Positions 8,212 through 17,489 of a stretch of 64,000 nt of DNA are shown here, piece by piece. The notes below the pieces were generated by a model, which saw nothing but the letters and a program-made list of their open reading frames with translations, searched no databases and was not told where the DNA came from. The DNA lies in assembly GCA_017448795.1 (NCBI GenBank), contig JAFSKV010000021.1:52726-116725 (forward strand), given 5' to 3'. A program made the translations under genes and the position numbers. The DNA is from Synergistaceae bacterium. GTDB lineage: Bacteria > Synergistota > Synergistia > Synergistales > Aminobacteriaceae. Within the stretch, counting starts at the first letter, position 1. Every line of letters starts with the position of its first letter.

Positions 8212-9022
8212 CACAGAGCTTCGACTCCGCACCCTCAGCAGTGTCGCGATAGTCCTCGTGATTCTCTGGGGGATAAACACGGGCGGGATGGCCTGGACGG
8301 TCATAGCCGGGATAATCGCCCTGTCATCGCTCGGCGAATACTACAGGCTCGTAAGCAAGCTCAGGGGCGCGAGGCTCTCTCCGGGAATGGGCTACATATT
8401 CTCGCTGGTATTCCTGATTGCGGCGGTACGGGAAAACCCACAGCCTATTGTGCTTGGGATGATACTTGCGCTTTGCGTGTTCGCTGTGATGACGGTCGAG
8501 ATATTCAGGCGGCAGATGACACGGGGGACAAGCCACGCAATCCTGAACTCAGGGGCGGTGATTTCGGGCGTTCTGTATATCACTGTGCCTTGGACGTGCA
8601 TGGTGATGCTGAGGAGTTACGCTTTCGGCAGGCAGGTGCTTGATACGCTGTTCTTCTGCACATGGGGCTGTGATGTGGGGGCGTACATAGGCGGCAAGAT
8701 GTTCGGGACAACGAAGCTCTGCGAACACGTCAGCCCGGGAAAAACAGTCCAGGGCTTCATCGCCGGGATAATCGGAAGCCTCGTTGCGAACGCGGGGGCA
8801 ATATACTTCTTCACGCTCCCGGCATATCCGCTGATTCTTGTCGGGTTCATATGCGGGATATTCGGGCAGGTCGGCGACTTGGCGGAGTCGCTCATAAAGC
8901 GCGAGGCTGGCGAGAAAGACTCAGGCCATGTTATACCGGGGCACGGCGGGATGCTTGACCGCTTCGACAGCATACTGTTCAACGGCCTGCTGACCTATCT
9001 TGTGCTGAGGGTGATACTGTGA
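8192..9022 (+). CDS. cdsA: Phosphatidate cytidylyltransferase
   Basis: Makes CDP-diacylglycerol from phosphatidate and CTP in the membrane, feeding phospholipid synthesis. About 276 residues with multiple hydrophobic segments. The C-terminal signature SLIKREAGEKDSGHVIPGHG followed by G-M-L-D-R-F-D matches the CDS family pattern, and CDVGAYIGGKMFG precedes it. ATG at 8192 is preferred because GGGAG lies 7 bases upstream; the frame is open further upstream inside uppS. Its TGA overlaps the dxr start. Confidence 0.96.
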   Translation: MAGLRADTELRLRTLSSVAIVLVILWGINTGGMAWTVIAGIIALSSLGEYYRLVSKLRGARLSPGMGYIFSLVFLIAAVRENPQPIVLGMILALCVFAVMTVEIFRRQMTRGTSHAILNSGAVISGVLYITVPWTCMVMLRSYAFGRQVLDTLFFCTWGCDVGAYIGGKMFGTTKLCEHVSPGKTVQGFIAGIIGSLVANAGAIYFFTLPAYPLILVGFICGIFGQVGDLAESLIKREAGEKDSGHVIPGHGGMLDRFDSILFNGLLTYLVLRVIL

Positions 9023-10113
9023 TGAACGTGGGAATAATTGGGGCTACCGGGAGCGTAGGCAGCGCGGTGATGTCGGTGTGCGCGTCATGGCCGGGGAAGA
9101 TCCGTGTTGTTGCGCTGGCGGCGAACCATGACTCGGAGAAGCTGAGGACTCTTGCGGCGAAATTCAGCGTCAGCAAAGTCTATCCTTACGAGAAATACGG
9201 CGACGAAGGCCTCGAACTCATAGCATCAGATCCGGAAATTGAGCATGTGGTCTTCACGTCATCAGGAACGGCGGCAATCAAGGCTCTGTGTTCAGCCCTG
9301 AAACTCGGCAAGACCGTATCACTGGCCAACAAAGAAAGCATAGTTGTTGCGGGAAAATGGGTGATGCCCCTCGTGAGTCGACCCGACCAGCTCAGACCGT
9401 TAGACAGCGAACACAACGCGATATGGCAATGCTTACACGGCGAGGATAAATCGTTCGTGAGGAAAATATACCTGACAGCATCGGGCGGGCCGTTCAGGAA
9501 TTTCACCCAAGAAGAACTGCTCACTGTTACGCCGGAAATGGCACTCCGTCATCCTGTGTGGGACATGGGCGCGAAGATCACAATCGACAGTGCTACCCTC
9601 ATGAACAAGGGGATTGAGCTTATCGAGGCGATGTATCTTTTCGGGCTGGACGAGCCGCAGGTTGACGCGGTGATTTCGCCGGGCTCGTTCGTTCACGGGC
9701 TGGTCGAGTTTGAGGACGGTAGCGTGAAGATTCTTGCCGCGGAGCCTGACATGATGCTTCCTGCCGCGTCGTGCCTGTTCTGGCCTGAGAGACATTTTCC
9801 AGCTGAGACTTTCAGGAGGCCGGAGTTCCTGCGCGAGGTTAGGTTTGAGGCTCCTGACGCTGAGAGGTTCCCGGCCATGAGGACAGCCCGCGAGTGCATG
9901 AGGCTCAAGGGGGGGTATCCGGCTGTGCTTGTGGGGGCGGATGAAGTTGCTGTGAGCTTGTTCCTTGAGGGGAGGATAAGCTTTCCCCAGATCGCCGGGC
10001 TGGTTGAGACTGTGCTTGAGTCGCGGAGCTGGTCTGACCCTGCGAGTCTGGATGAAGCTGTGAGTCTGGTTGACGATGGCAGGAGGGAGGCATTGAGGCT
10101 CGCGCCCCGTTGA
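9022..10113 (+). CDS. dxr: 1-deoxy-D-xylulose 5-phosphate reductoisomerase
   Basis: Converts DXP to MEP using NADPH, the committed step of the non-mevalonate isoprenoid pathway. About 363 residues, slightly shorter than usual at the C-terminus. Motifs are the nucleotide-binding GIIGATGSVGSAV, ANKESIVVAGKWV, the metal/substrate residues in DSEHNAIWQCL, LTASGGPFR and MNKGIELIEAMYLF. ATG 9022 overlaps the cdsA stop; a GTG at 9019 is one codon earlier. The rseP gene that commonly follows dxr is absent; a decayed glycosyltransferase lies tail to tail instead. Confidence 0.95.
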   Translation: MNVGIIGATGSVGSAVMSVCASWPGKIRVVALAANHDSEKLRTLAAKFSVSKVYPYEKYGDEGLELIASDPEIEHVVFTSSGTAAIKALCSALKLGKTVSLANKESIVVAGKWVMPLVSRPDQLRPLDSEHNAIWQCLHGEDKSFVRKIYLTASGGPFRNFTQEELLTVTPEMALRHPVWDMGAKITIDSATLMNKGIELIEAMYLFGLDEPQVDAVISPGSFVHGLVEFEDGSVKILAAEPDMMLPAASCLFWPERHFPAETFRRPEFLREVRFEAPDAERFPAMRTARECMRLKGGYPAVLVGADEVAVSLFLEGRISFPQIAGLVETVLESRSWSDPASLDEAVSLVDDGRREALRLAPR

Positions 10114-10116
10114 TTC

Positions 10117-11075
10117 TCACCAGCGGGGGGTTGAGTCTTCCTTCGCGCTTTTGCCAATGATGCGCCCCAGATGATAACGCAGCGACATTGCCAGCGTTGC
10201 CAGAGGAACAGGAAGGTACACTTGGCATATCTCGTACAGTTTCTTCATGATGCCGTACCGCCTGCAAGAAAGCACGTCCCGCAAGAATGGCTTGGCTCTT
10301 TCCTAGCACGTTCGGAGGGTTTCGTCTACTTTGTCCATGCCAGCATACGTGATGCTCTGGAGTCGGTCTTTTCCCGTGTAGATTCTGAATGCCCTGTAAA
10401 TCTCAGGAGGGAGTCCGGGCTTGCTGAGGATAACTGAATGCCAGTCTTCCTTGTCCTTCCGCCGTTCAGAAAGAGGAACATGCATTGCGCTGTCCGGCCT
10501 TGAGAGTATGTCGAACAACGGTGTTTCTATGTAAGCACTCCCTCCCGTCAAGAACAGGTATTCCAGCCCAAAAAGCTGGTCTTCTCCGTAATGCATTCCC
10601 TCACTGAATCTCAGGCCATGCTGCCGAATTATGTCGGCTAAGAAAATCTTTGCATGTGCTGTGCGGGGAAAAGCGAAGTCGCATTGCGCGTGTACTGTCT
10701 CCTCCAGTGTCAGCGTCCGTGACGGGACATTATGGTATCTCGCCCTCAGCATGGTGTCTTCCCTGCCGTCATCTACGTATACGTTCCAAGAGTTTGCGGC
10801 AACCAGCCTGTCAGGGTATTTTGCCTGAGCATCAAGCATTACTTCCAGTGCCTCAGGCTCCATCCAGTCATCCGAGTCCAAGAACACGATATACTCACCT
10901 CTTGCCTCGCGGATTCCGACATTCCGGGCGACTGAGACCCCGGCGTTCTCCTGAGTGAACACACGAAATGTTGCTGTGGGGCTGTCTGAGGCAGGACTCG
11001 ATTGCGCGGTGAATGTAGCGGGCTGTGTTGTAGGCGGGGATTATGACTGATACGAGGACAGAATTATGACTGTGG
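10117..11075 (-). pseudogene. Family-2 glycosyltransferase, decayed (frameshift/deletion plus in-frame TAG)
   Basis: Read on the minus strand, the N-terminal GT2 strand SVLVSVIIPAYNTARYIHR is found at about 11060-11000. The frame then shifts near 10965, and the region that should carry the first catalytic Asp loop is missing. The next frame continues as ENAGVSVARNVGIREARG and FLDSDDWMEPEA (DxD motif) to 10303. There it meets a TAG (10303-10305), after which the same frame runs on for about 60 codons (ERAKPFLRDVLSCRRYG to the end STPRW) to a TGA at 10117-10119. No usable start codon precedes the N-terminal piece. Three lesions in one gene argue for a pseudogene rather than recoding. The longest intact piece is 10303-10962, 219 residues. 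Confidence 0.83.
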
Positions 11076-11079
11076 CTTG

Positions 11080-11108
11080 ATTGTAGCGGGATTATCCGGC
11101 TGTGTCAA
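11080..11108 (-). promoter_or_regulatory. Sigma-70 type promoter of the decayed glycosyltransferase
   Basis: On the minus strand TTGACA (11108-11103) is followed after 17 bases by TACAAT (11085-11080), a near-consensus promoter pointing into the broken glycosyltransferase gene. The promoter is well preserved although the coding region is not. Confidence 0.7.
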
Positions 11109-11221
11109 GATTTCCTGTCATCCTTTCTTTGTGTGATGGCTTATTGTATTATGTCCATGAATTAACGGCGTGACGATTTCTCGAAGGGAGACAAGAGAAC
11201 CATGCCCCCCTGTCTTCCGCG

Positions 11222-11890
11222 TTAATACTTCTGGATGTTCTTGTGCGAGTCCATCACGACAACACAGCCCGGCTTCACATGACGCAACACTTCCCTCATG
11301 TCATCCTCCGGGATTGCCACGCACCCGGCGGTGTAGTGATTCTTCGTCTGGCAGTGAAGGAATATCGCCGAGCCCTTCCCCGGAGTCCTCTCTGTGTTCC
11401 AGCTGATATTGAGGCAGTAATTGTACGCTAGCTCGTAGTCTATGAGGTGTTCGCTCTCTTTCCTGTCGAATGCGTCATATTCCCGCGTGGATACCATCGT
11501 GTTGTAGCGGCCAGAGTTCGAGTCCCCGTCCCAATAATGAGAGTCATCAACCTTTGTGTAGCCCATCATGCAGCCCGGATCTTCCAGAATCCCGAAAGCC
11601 TCCGTGAACGTGTACACACCAACGGGAGTCTTCATGTCGCCCCCGCGGGTTTTGCCCCAGCCCTTTTTGCCGACGTACGCAGGGCAGGACACTATTTCGC
11701 GCCATGTCCCGGAGCTGTCCTTCTCGTGGAATGAGAATCTCGCGTTTGAGCCGTGAGTCCCGGAGACTAGTGCGAGCTGGGACGCGTTTTCCGCCGCATT
11801 GAGTCCCGCCACCCAGCCGGGGGACTCGCTGTAGTCAGCAAAAGCAGGCGAGGCAAATATCACCGCAAGCAGCAAAATCTTAAGCATCAT
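11222..11890 (-). CDS. Exported L,D-transpeptidase (YkuD-like) family protein
   Basis: About 222 residues with an N-terminal signal peptide (MMLKILLLAVIFASPAFA). The body has KTPVGVYTF, which is typical of the YkuD domain, and the catalytic region with His in FLHCQTKNH and Cys in YTAGCVAIPEDD, the H...G-C pattern of L,D-transpeptidases. The protein would act outside the membrane on peptidoglycan peptides. ATG at 11890 follows GGAGGAACA, and the gene overlaps the end of nth by 11 bases, so the two share a transcript. It lacks a peptidoglycan-binding domain. Cross-linking versus carboxypeptidase activity cannot be decided from the sequence. Confidence 0.83.
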   Translation of the reverse strand: MMLKILLLAVIFASPAFADYSESPGWVAGLNAAENASQLALVSGTHGSNARFSFHEKDSSGTWREIVSCPAYVGKKGWGKTRGGDMKTPVGVYTFTEAFGILEDPGCMMGYTKVDDSHYWDGDSNSGRYNTMVSTREYDAFDRKESEHLIDYELAYNYCLNISWNTERTPGKGSAIFLHCQTKNHYTAGCVAIPEDDMREVLRHVKPGCVVVMDSHKNIQKY

Positions 11891-12545
11891 TGTTCCTCCT
11901 GTAACAGCAAATTTCTGACAGCACACACGCTAGGCATTCGGGCTTCTGGGGATGACAGACCACCCGGCCGTGGGCAATCATGTTGACATGGCCGCCCAAG
12001 CACCGGGTTTCAGGCACGACTCCCTCAAGCATCCGGGAAATTTCCTCTGGGGACGCTTTCCCCCCGGCAATCCCTGTTCTGCGTGAGATTCGGGTTATGT
12101 GGGTGTCGACAGGGAAGGCGGGAATCTTGAAGTCAAACAGCAAAGTACACGCGACAGTTTTCGCCCCCACGCCCGGCAATGCCCGCAAATATTCCCGGAT
12201 ATAGTCCCGGCCATGAGCGGCAAGCCCACGTATCGAGTACTCCCCGAAGTCAGAATACACGCGCCCCAATATCGTCAGGATTCTCCCGGCCTTCGTGTGA
12301 GCGAGTCCCGCTGTCCTGATTGCGTCCTCAAGCCGTGATGCCCCCGCGTGAACAACGTCCGGCCATGCGGGAAATTCTGCCTTCAGCCGGGAAAATGCCC
12401 TGTCGCGGTTAATGTCGTTGGTGTTCTGGGATAAGATGGTGAGTATAAGCCCGTCCAATGGCTCATCGTGTCCGAGTTCGGGCGGGCATTCTTCGTTGTG
12501 GTACTGTGATTCCAGAGCGTCAAGGATTCGGATTATCCTGCACAT
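11880..12545 (-). CDS. nth: Endonuclease III (DNA glycosylase/AP lyase)
   Basis: Removes oxidised pyrimidines and nicks abasic sites. About 221 residues. The helix-hairpin-helix LPGVGAKTVA contains the catalytic lysine, VDTHITRISRR the catalytic aspartate, and the C-terminal CHPQKPECLACVLSEIC has the C-x6-C-x2-C-x5-C spacing of the 4Fe-4S loop. ATG at 12545 gives the usual N-terminus (MCRIIRILDALES) and overlaps the protease gene by 26 bases; the frame is open to 12611. No clear ribosome site is visible, which fits coupling to the upstream gene. Confidence 0.94.
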   Translation of the reverse strand: MCRIIRILDALESQYHNEECPPELGHDEPLDGLILTILSQNTNDINRDRAFSRLKAEFPAWPDVVHAGASRLEDAIRTAGLAHTKAGRILTILGRVYSDFGEYSIRGLAAHGRDYIREYLRALPGVGAKTVACTLLFDFKIPAFPVDTHITRISRRTGIAGGKASPEEISRMLEGVVPETRCLGGHVNMIAHGRVVCHPQKPECLACVLSEICCYRRNNDA

Positions 12546-14997
12546 TTTCGGGAGACTTGGCGGGCTTCTTCTTGCGGGATTTCCGGGCTGACCGGGAAAA
12601 TTTCTTCTCAAGCCTCATCCCGTCACTGAGCATCTTCTTGAGGCGCGACTTCACTAGGCCGTGTACTGTCTTGTCGCTGTAACTGCCATCCTTGCGGGGC
12701 TTGCCTGCCGTTACGCCTGTGAGGATTTCGAGTCCCTCGTCAATGTCGCTCACCGCCCACACAGAGAACTTGCCTTCACGAACAGCGTCAATAACTTCAT
12801 CGCTTAACATCAAGTGCCTCATGTTGGACGCGGGAATCATGACTCCCTGCTCACCTGTGAGGCCTGCTATCTTGCAGTACTCGTAGAAGCCCTCGATTTT
12901 CTCGTTCACGCCCCCGATTGGCTGGACGTTCCCGAACTGGTCAACAGAACCCGTAACAGCTATGCCCTGTTTCAGCGGGAGCCCCGACAACGCCGACAGT
13001 ATGCAGTAAAGCTCGGTTGATGATGCGCTGTCGCCCTCAATGCCGGAATAATTCTGCTCAAACGTTATATGTGCTGACAGACTCAGCGGCATATCCTGCG
13101 CGTATTTCCGCCCCAGGTAGCTGGAGAGAATCATCAAGCCCTTGTTGTGGATCGGCCCGGTCATCTTCACTTCGCGCTCAATGTTCACGACTCCTTCCTG
13201 ACCCATGAAGACATTAGCCGTGATTCTTGACGGGTGTCCGAACCTGTAATCCCCCAGATCTATCACGCTCAGGCCGTTAATCTGCCCGACAAATTCCCCG
13301 CTTGTGTCAACGCGTATAACCCCGTCAGCAAAAGCCCGCGCCAATTTCTCACGGTAAAGACTCAGCCTGTAGTTCCTGTGCTCGATTGCCCGGACAACGT
13401 CAGCCCTTGTTACTGTGTCAGATGCTGCCCACGCGCTGGACTCGGTCAGCAATTCACGGAGTCTTCCTGTGTCGACCGACAAAAGCGACTGGTCTTCTGC
13501 CTCGCGTCCTGACCATTCCACAATCTCGGACAGTGCTGAAGCGTCAAAGGGTTTCAGACTCTTGCGCCTGACGTATTCGGCTATGTAGCGGGCCATTTTG
13601 CGCTCGTTGTCGGCTGTGCGTGGCATGTCGTAATCGAAGCTGGCCTTCACCTTGAAGATTTTGCCGAACTCAGCGTCATAGTACTGCAGCAGCTCGTAGA
13701 TGTAGGGCGTTCCTGTCATGATGATTTTGAGGTTCATGGGGACTGCTGACGGCCTCAGCGATGACACCGGCAAAGCTCCGTATTGTTCGCCGAGATTCTC
13801 TATTGTTGCCTCGCCCGTGCGCAGGATTCTTTTGACTGCCTCCCAAGCCATGAAGTTCATCAGGACTTTTTCCGCGTCCAGAATGAGGAAGCCCCCGTTT
13901 GCCTTGTGGAACGCTCCCGGCAGTATCCGCCGGAAGTCCGTGTAAAGGTAGCCTTGATGACTCTCGTATTCGACACGGCCGGAAAGGTTGTAGTACGTGG
14001 GGTTGTTTTCGAGGATGACGGGCGCGCCCTTCTGGGGATCATTGCTGACGAAAAGGTTTGCCTGATACCGGGTGAAGTCGACCTCCGCGTTCTCATCACG
14101 AGCCGCCGTAACGAACGCCCCGAAATTCTCGATGATGTCATCCGTCATAGCGTCAAACCATTTCTGTAACGCCTCATTTTCACGGTATTTCCCGCGAATG
14201 TCATCCATAACGGGCGAGATCGCAGACCTGCACATTTCCGCGTCAAGTTTGCTGAGTGTGTCCTTGAGGGCCTTCTCCATGTCGCGTATCTCCCTCATTC
14301 CTGAAAGAGTCCGCTGTGAAATCTTCTCGCTTTTGGCCTGGTACTTCTTCTGCTTCTTGTCGTCTAAGGCCTCGTATTCTTCCGGCTTAAGCTCGCGGAT
14401 TATGTCGTTGCCTTCCTCGTCTTTGTCCTTGATTAGGGGGATGCTCACGAAACCTTGGGGAGTCCTCTTGAGGCTGAAATGTTCACGTTCCGCACGCGCC
14501 TTCAGCTTGTCCATGACTGCCCCGGCTTTCTCCTGGAACTCCTTTATGTGGCGGGCTTTGGTGTCCTCGTACTGGCTCTGCTCAAACGCACGGCTGATTA
14601 CGGCCTTCAAGTCCTTGAGTAACTCGTCCAAGTCATCGGATAACTTCTTGCCTTTTCCTGCTGACACTGAGACAGCTAACGGCTCTCCGGGCTTGGCGAA
14701 ATTGTAGAGATAAAGCCAGTCGTCAGGAGCTGGAAGACTCCCGGCCATGTCTTGGAGGCGGTCAAGTATGTAGCTTGTTCTTCCGCTTCCGGGCTGACCT
14801 ACCACGAAGATGTTGTAGCCCCTGCCGTCAACCCTGAGTCCGAACTCCATAGCCTCAAAGGCTCTTTGCTGACCGATTAGGGGTTCAGGCCTGCGGGATT
14901 TCGTCAGGGGAATATCGTTTGTGGTGGAAATCTTCCAGCTTGTTACGGGCTTGGTACGTCTGAGTTTTTCTGGCGCAATTCGTCTCTGTATCGTCAA
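12520..14997 (-). CDS. LonB-like ATP-dependent protease
   Basis: An 825-residue AAA+ serine protease of the LonB-like type, which lacks the classical Lon N-terminal domain. GQPGSGRTS at residues 67-75 is the Walker A motif. A long helical insertion (about residues 110-290, rich in Lys and Glu) interrupts the ATPase domain, as is usual in this group. The C-terminal proteolytic domain shows the Ser-Lys dyad: Ser in EGDSASST near residue 660 and Lys in GGVNEKIEGF near residue 700. The start is TTG 14997 with AAGGAG upstream. The last 45 residues are very basic. It heads a minus-strand operon with nth and the L,D-transpeptidase gene. Confidence 0.92.
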   Translation of the reverse strand: MTIQRRIAPEKLRRTKPVTSWKISTTNDIPLTKSRRPEPLIGQQRAFEAMEFGLRVDGRGYNIFVVGQPGSGRTSYILDRLQDMAGSLPAPDDWLYLYNFAKPGEPLAVSVSAGKGKKLSDDLDELLKDLKAVISRAFEQSQYEDTKARHIKEFQEKAGAVMDKLKARAEREHFSLKRTPQGFVSIPLIKDKDEEGNDIIRELKPEEYEALDDKKQKKYQAKSEKISQRTLSGMREIRDMEKALKDTLSKLDAEMCRSAISPVMDDIRGKYRENEALQKWFDAMTDDIIENFGAFVTAARDENAEVDFTRYQANLFVSNDPQKGAPVILENNPTYYNLSGRVEYESHQGYLYTDFRRILPGAFHKANGGFLILDAEKVLMNFMAWEAVKRILRTGEATIENLGEQYGALPVSSLRPSAVPMNLKIIMTGTPYIYELLQYYDAEFGKIFKVKASFDYDMPRTADNERKMARYIAEYVRRKSLKPFDASALSEIVEWSGREAEDQSLLSVDTGRLRELLTESSAWAASDTVTRADVVRAIEHRNYRLSLYREKLARAFADGVIRVDTSGEFVGQINGLSVIDLGDYRFGHPSRITANVFMGQEGVVNIEREVKMTGPIHNKGLMILSSYLGRKYAQDMPLSLSAHITFEQNYSGIEGDSASSTELYCILSALSGLPLKQGIAVTGSVDQFGNVQPIGGVNEKIEGFYEYCKIAGLTGEQGVMIPASNMRHLMLSDEVIDAVREGKFSVWAVSDIDEGLEILTGVTAGKPRKDGSYSDKTVHGLVKSRLKKMLSDGMRLEKKFSRSARKSRKKKPAKSPENVQDNPNP

Positions 14998-15008
14998 TCT
15001 TTCTCTCC

Positions 15009-15836
15009 TTAGTCAGATAAACATTTGTTCGCCGCAAGAGCCTCAATCACTGACTCGTCGTCGGCCTCAAGCAATATCCCGCTCATTTTCTCGTACTCCT
15101 CATATCCTCCGAGAGCGTCAAGAACACCAAGCACATATTCCCGCTCCCTTCCGTCAAAACGATTAGTGAGCAAGCCGAATAATATCGTTCCTCGCATGAT
15201 CCATTGTTCGAAGTCCTCAGACACAGAGTCAATGTCGTAGTACATCACGGCGAAATCGAAATCATCATGATCTTCATCGTCGTCAGGCTCAGGATAGTAA
15301 CCGAACATGTAGAACGGCACATCAGGCGCGAGAATGAGAGCGTCCCAGAACATGCTGGCACATAATGCCCGGCTTCCTCCCGTCATCCACGCCGCTACAA
15401 GCCTAGAATACCCCCAAGCCAGCCCGTGAGTCTCATCCCTGAGAGTCAGCGCAAGAATCTTCTGCCATTCGTGAAGCTCAATCAGCACACGGTAATATAA
15501 CGGCTTCACACTGTCCTCGTCGTCCGGGTCATCAGCCGCTTTCATGGCCGACTCGCAGGCATTGAGGGACTCTGTGAACTTGTTGTTCTCGAAAAATGTA
15601 TGAGCCAGCCTGAAATTCACGGAGAATACAAGCTCTTCATCATCGGCGTATTTCAGGGCGCGTGTGAGAATGTCCTCACGTTCGGCTGTGTCCTCTGTGC
15701 AGTCCGCGAGAATGACCAGTGCCTCCGGGTTGTCCGGGGAAATCTCCAGTATCTGCCGCGCTATTGCCTCGGAACGCGCCGGGCTCTCCGTGCTGTAGGC
15801 CATGTTTAGGAGCTGTGATACTCTGTCATTCTTCAT
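15009..15836 (-). CDS. TPR-like protein of unknown function
   Basis: About 275 residues starting MKNDRVSQLLNMAYS. The N-terminal half is helical with TPR-like spacing (ARQILEISPDNPEALVILAD, then ALKYADDEELVFSVNFRLAH). The C-terminal half contains an acidic stretch (EPDDDEDHDDFDFA). No signal peptide or catalytic motif is seen. ATG 15836 comes one base after the upstream gene's stop, so the two are coupled; the open frame extends further upstream but would overlap that gene. It ends 11 bases before the LonB-like start. A scaffold or adaptor role is only a guess. Confidence 0.7.
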   Translation of the reverse strand: MKNDRVSQLLNMAYSTESPARSEAIARQILEISPDNPEALVILADCTEDTAEREDILTRALKYADDEELVFSVNFRLAHTFFENNKFTESLNACESAMKAADDPDDEDSVKPLYYRVLIELHEWQKILALTLRDETHGLAWGYSRLVAAWMTGGSRALCASMFWDALILAPDVPFYMFGYYPEPDDDEDHDDFDFAVMYYDIDSVSEDFEQWIMRGTILFGLLTNRFDGREREYVLGVLDALGGYEEYEKMSGILLEADDESVIEALAANKCLSD

Positions 15837-15837
15837 G

Positions 15838-16668
15838 CTAATCCACGTCCCATTGTCCTTCTTGGCGGGATGGCTCCTGCGGTGCCGGGCTGCTTGGCTC
15901 TGATGTGCTTGTGCTGTCCTTGAGTGAGGTTGTTGACTGTGAGTCTCTTCCTCCGTCATGGCCGTATGTCCTGAGGCTCTCAAGTATCACCCTTCCTCCC
16001 CAGATGTAGCCCCATTGCCGCGCAAGATCCGCCACACCAAGAGGCTCACCCCCGTAAAGATACGCGTTGTTCTTCCTGAGCTGGTCGGCTATGTATGGGC
16101 TTAGACGCTTTATCATCTGCCAGGTGTATTCGCCGGAATTAGGCTCGAAGTGTCTCCATTTGTCGCCAAGCCAGATATAGACACCGGGCTTGTGTGTGTT
16201 CCATGCAATAATCGTGTTGAAATATTCAGTGTCAAGCCAGCCCATTCGGTTAATGCGCTTGTCCTTTATGCTGAGAAATTCCGGGCTGTCTAGATTCCTT
16301 CCCCAGCCCCAAAGCGCGGCTATCCTCGCAAGACCGGGAACTCTTGACGGAATCACCGAGCCTACAAGAATATTCGTCGGCTGTATCGTCCCCGCCGTAT
16401 TCATCTGGCCGTATACCCACCTGTTCTCTGCTATCTGAGCAACCGGGAAACCGTCAAATGTTGCATACCATCCCGCCGGCAAATCAACGGGCTTCCATAT
16501 CTCGAAATTCATCGCATATGCCTTCTGGTAAGCAGACATAACCGCTCCTCTGTATGACCGCGCGCCCTCAAGCATCACTCCGCCCGGAGCAACAGAAAGC
16601 CTCTCAACACCATACGACGGCCGGGAGAACGACAGCATCAAAGCCGTGATAATTATTGCTGACTTCAT
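15838..16668 (-). CDS. Exported protein of unknown function
   Basis: About 276 residues with a signal peptide (MKSAIIITALMLSFSRPSYG). The mature part has many aromatic residues (WKPVDLPAGWYATFDGFP, YIWLGDKWRHF) and ends in a low-complexity Ser/Thr/Pro/Gln tail from about residue 235. I do not recognise a family. ATG 16668 gives the cleanest signal peptide; a TTG 15 bases upstream is possible. A TATAAT at 16734-16729 lies about 60 bases before the start and may be its -10 element. The following TPR-like gene is translationally coupled. Confidence 0.65.
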   Translation of the reverse strand: MKSAIIITALMLSFSRPSYGVERLSVAPGGVMLEGARSYRGAVMSAYQKAYAMNFEIWKPVDLPAGWYATFDGFPVAQIAENRWVYGQMNTAGTIQPTNILVGSVIPSRVPGLARIAALWGWGRNLDSPEFLSIKDKRINRMGWLDTEYFNTIIAWNTHKPGVYIWLGDKWRHFEPNSGEYTWQMIKRLSPYIADQLRKNNAYLYGGEPLGVADLARQWGYIWGGRVILESLRTYGHDGGRDSQSTTSLKDSTSTSEPSSPAPQEPSRQEGQWDVD

Positions 16669-16735
16669 TTGTGGCAAGGTCAAAATTTCTTCACCTGCTT
16701 CGGTTTTGTTTGTCTGTGATTTCGCCACATTATAG

Positions 16736-16771
16736 CAAAAATAAAGCCCCCCCGTTAATTTGAGGGAGCTT
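16736..16771 (-). terminator. Rho-independent terminator of the M48 peptidase genes
   Basis: On the minus strand AAGCTCCC and GGGGGGCTT form an 8 bp stem (one G-T pair) followed by TATTTTT. It lies just past the stop of the downstream M48 gene and immediately before the TATAAT of the next transcription unit. Confidence 0.7.
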
Positions 16772-16791
16772 GTATGTTTCTTACTTCATGG

Positions 16792-17484
16792 CTACCTGTT
16801 CCCCTCGCTGTCGTTTTTCGTCGCTGCTCTTGATGGTTTGGGCTTGCTGACAGGCGAGGATTTGACTTCTCCGGCCTTCTCCTGTAGGTGCTGAAGCCTG
16901 CGCTCAGTCGGCGGATGAGAATTGAATCCGTTGGGCTGGGTAACATATTTGTTGTCAGCAAATGCTTTCATCGCGTTGTACAGGCCGTAAGGGTCATAGC
17001 CCGCTTTCTTGAGAAGCTCTGTTCCGTAGTCGTCAGCCTCTACTTCCTGCCCCCGCGAGAACCCGGACTCCGCAAGATTCGCACCAATCTGGCCCGCTCC
17101 CTGCGCTATAGTTCCTCCCCAGCCTCCGATTCTGCCCAAGAGATGCCCGACTATTGCCCACCCTACAGCGCGGCCTACCCCTTGTCCGTAATGTCCCAGC
17201 CTAACATGGCCGATTTCGTGTCCAAGTACACCGGCTATTTCGTCCTCAGTGTTCAGTATCTTCATGAGGCCTTCTGTTACGTGGACGCTGAAATTGTCCT
17301 TGTTCTGGAATTTCACCCACGCATTAGGCGCGTCCTGATGCTCGTAGTTGATTGGCACTTCCTTGAAACCGTCAGCCTTAGCAATCCTCTTCCATGCAGA
17401 CTCGACAACATCCTTCGAGATTTCCCCCCAAGCACACGCGCACGACATCAGCAACATCATCATTGCCCCCAAAATTCTGCGCAT
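16792..17484 (-). CDS. Exported M48-family metallopeptidase, copy 2
   Basis: About 230 residues: signal peptide (MRRILGAMMMLLMSCACAWG), then a zinc peptidase domain with GHEIGHVRLGH (HExxH) and the third-ligand helix EVEADDYG, then SHPPTERRL near the C-terminus. A basic tail (about 25 residues) follows. This is the BepA/Loiplike soluble type of M48, acting in the periplasm or on the envelope. It is a close paralogue of the gene just upstream (shared IAKADGFK, PNAWV, ILNTEDE, YNAMKAF). ATG 17484 follows AAGGTG by 6 bases and lies 5 bases after the neighbour's stop. Confidence 0.88.
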   Translation of the reverse strand: MRRILGAMMMLLMSCACAWGEISKDVVESAWKRIAKADGFKEVPINYEHQDAPNAWVKFQNKDNFSVHVTEGLMKILNTEDEIAGVLGHEIGHVRLGHYGQGVGRAVGWAIVGHLLGRIGGWGGTIAQGAGQIGANLAESGFSRGQEVEADDYGTELLKKAGYDPYGLYNAMKAFADNKYVTQPNGFNSHPPTERRLQHLQEKAGEVKSSPVSKPKPSRAATKNDSEGNR

Positions 17485-17489
17485 AAATA

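Noticed and set aside
7618..8304. 228-codon open frame opposite uppS/cdsA
   Set aside because: Antisense shadow; the plus strand holds two clear genes with family motifs.
10303..10305. TAG read as an amino acid (pyrrolysine-type recoding)
   Set aside because: The same gene has a frameshift and no start codon, and TAG ends normal genes here such as smpB and aconitase.
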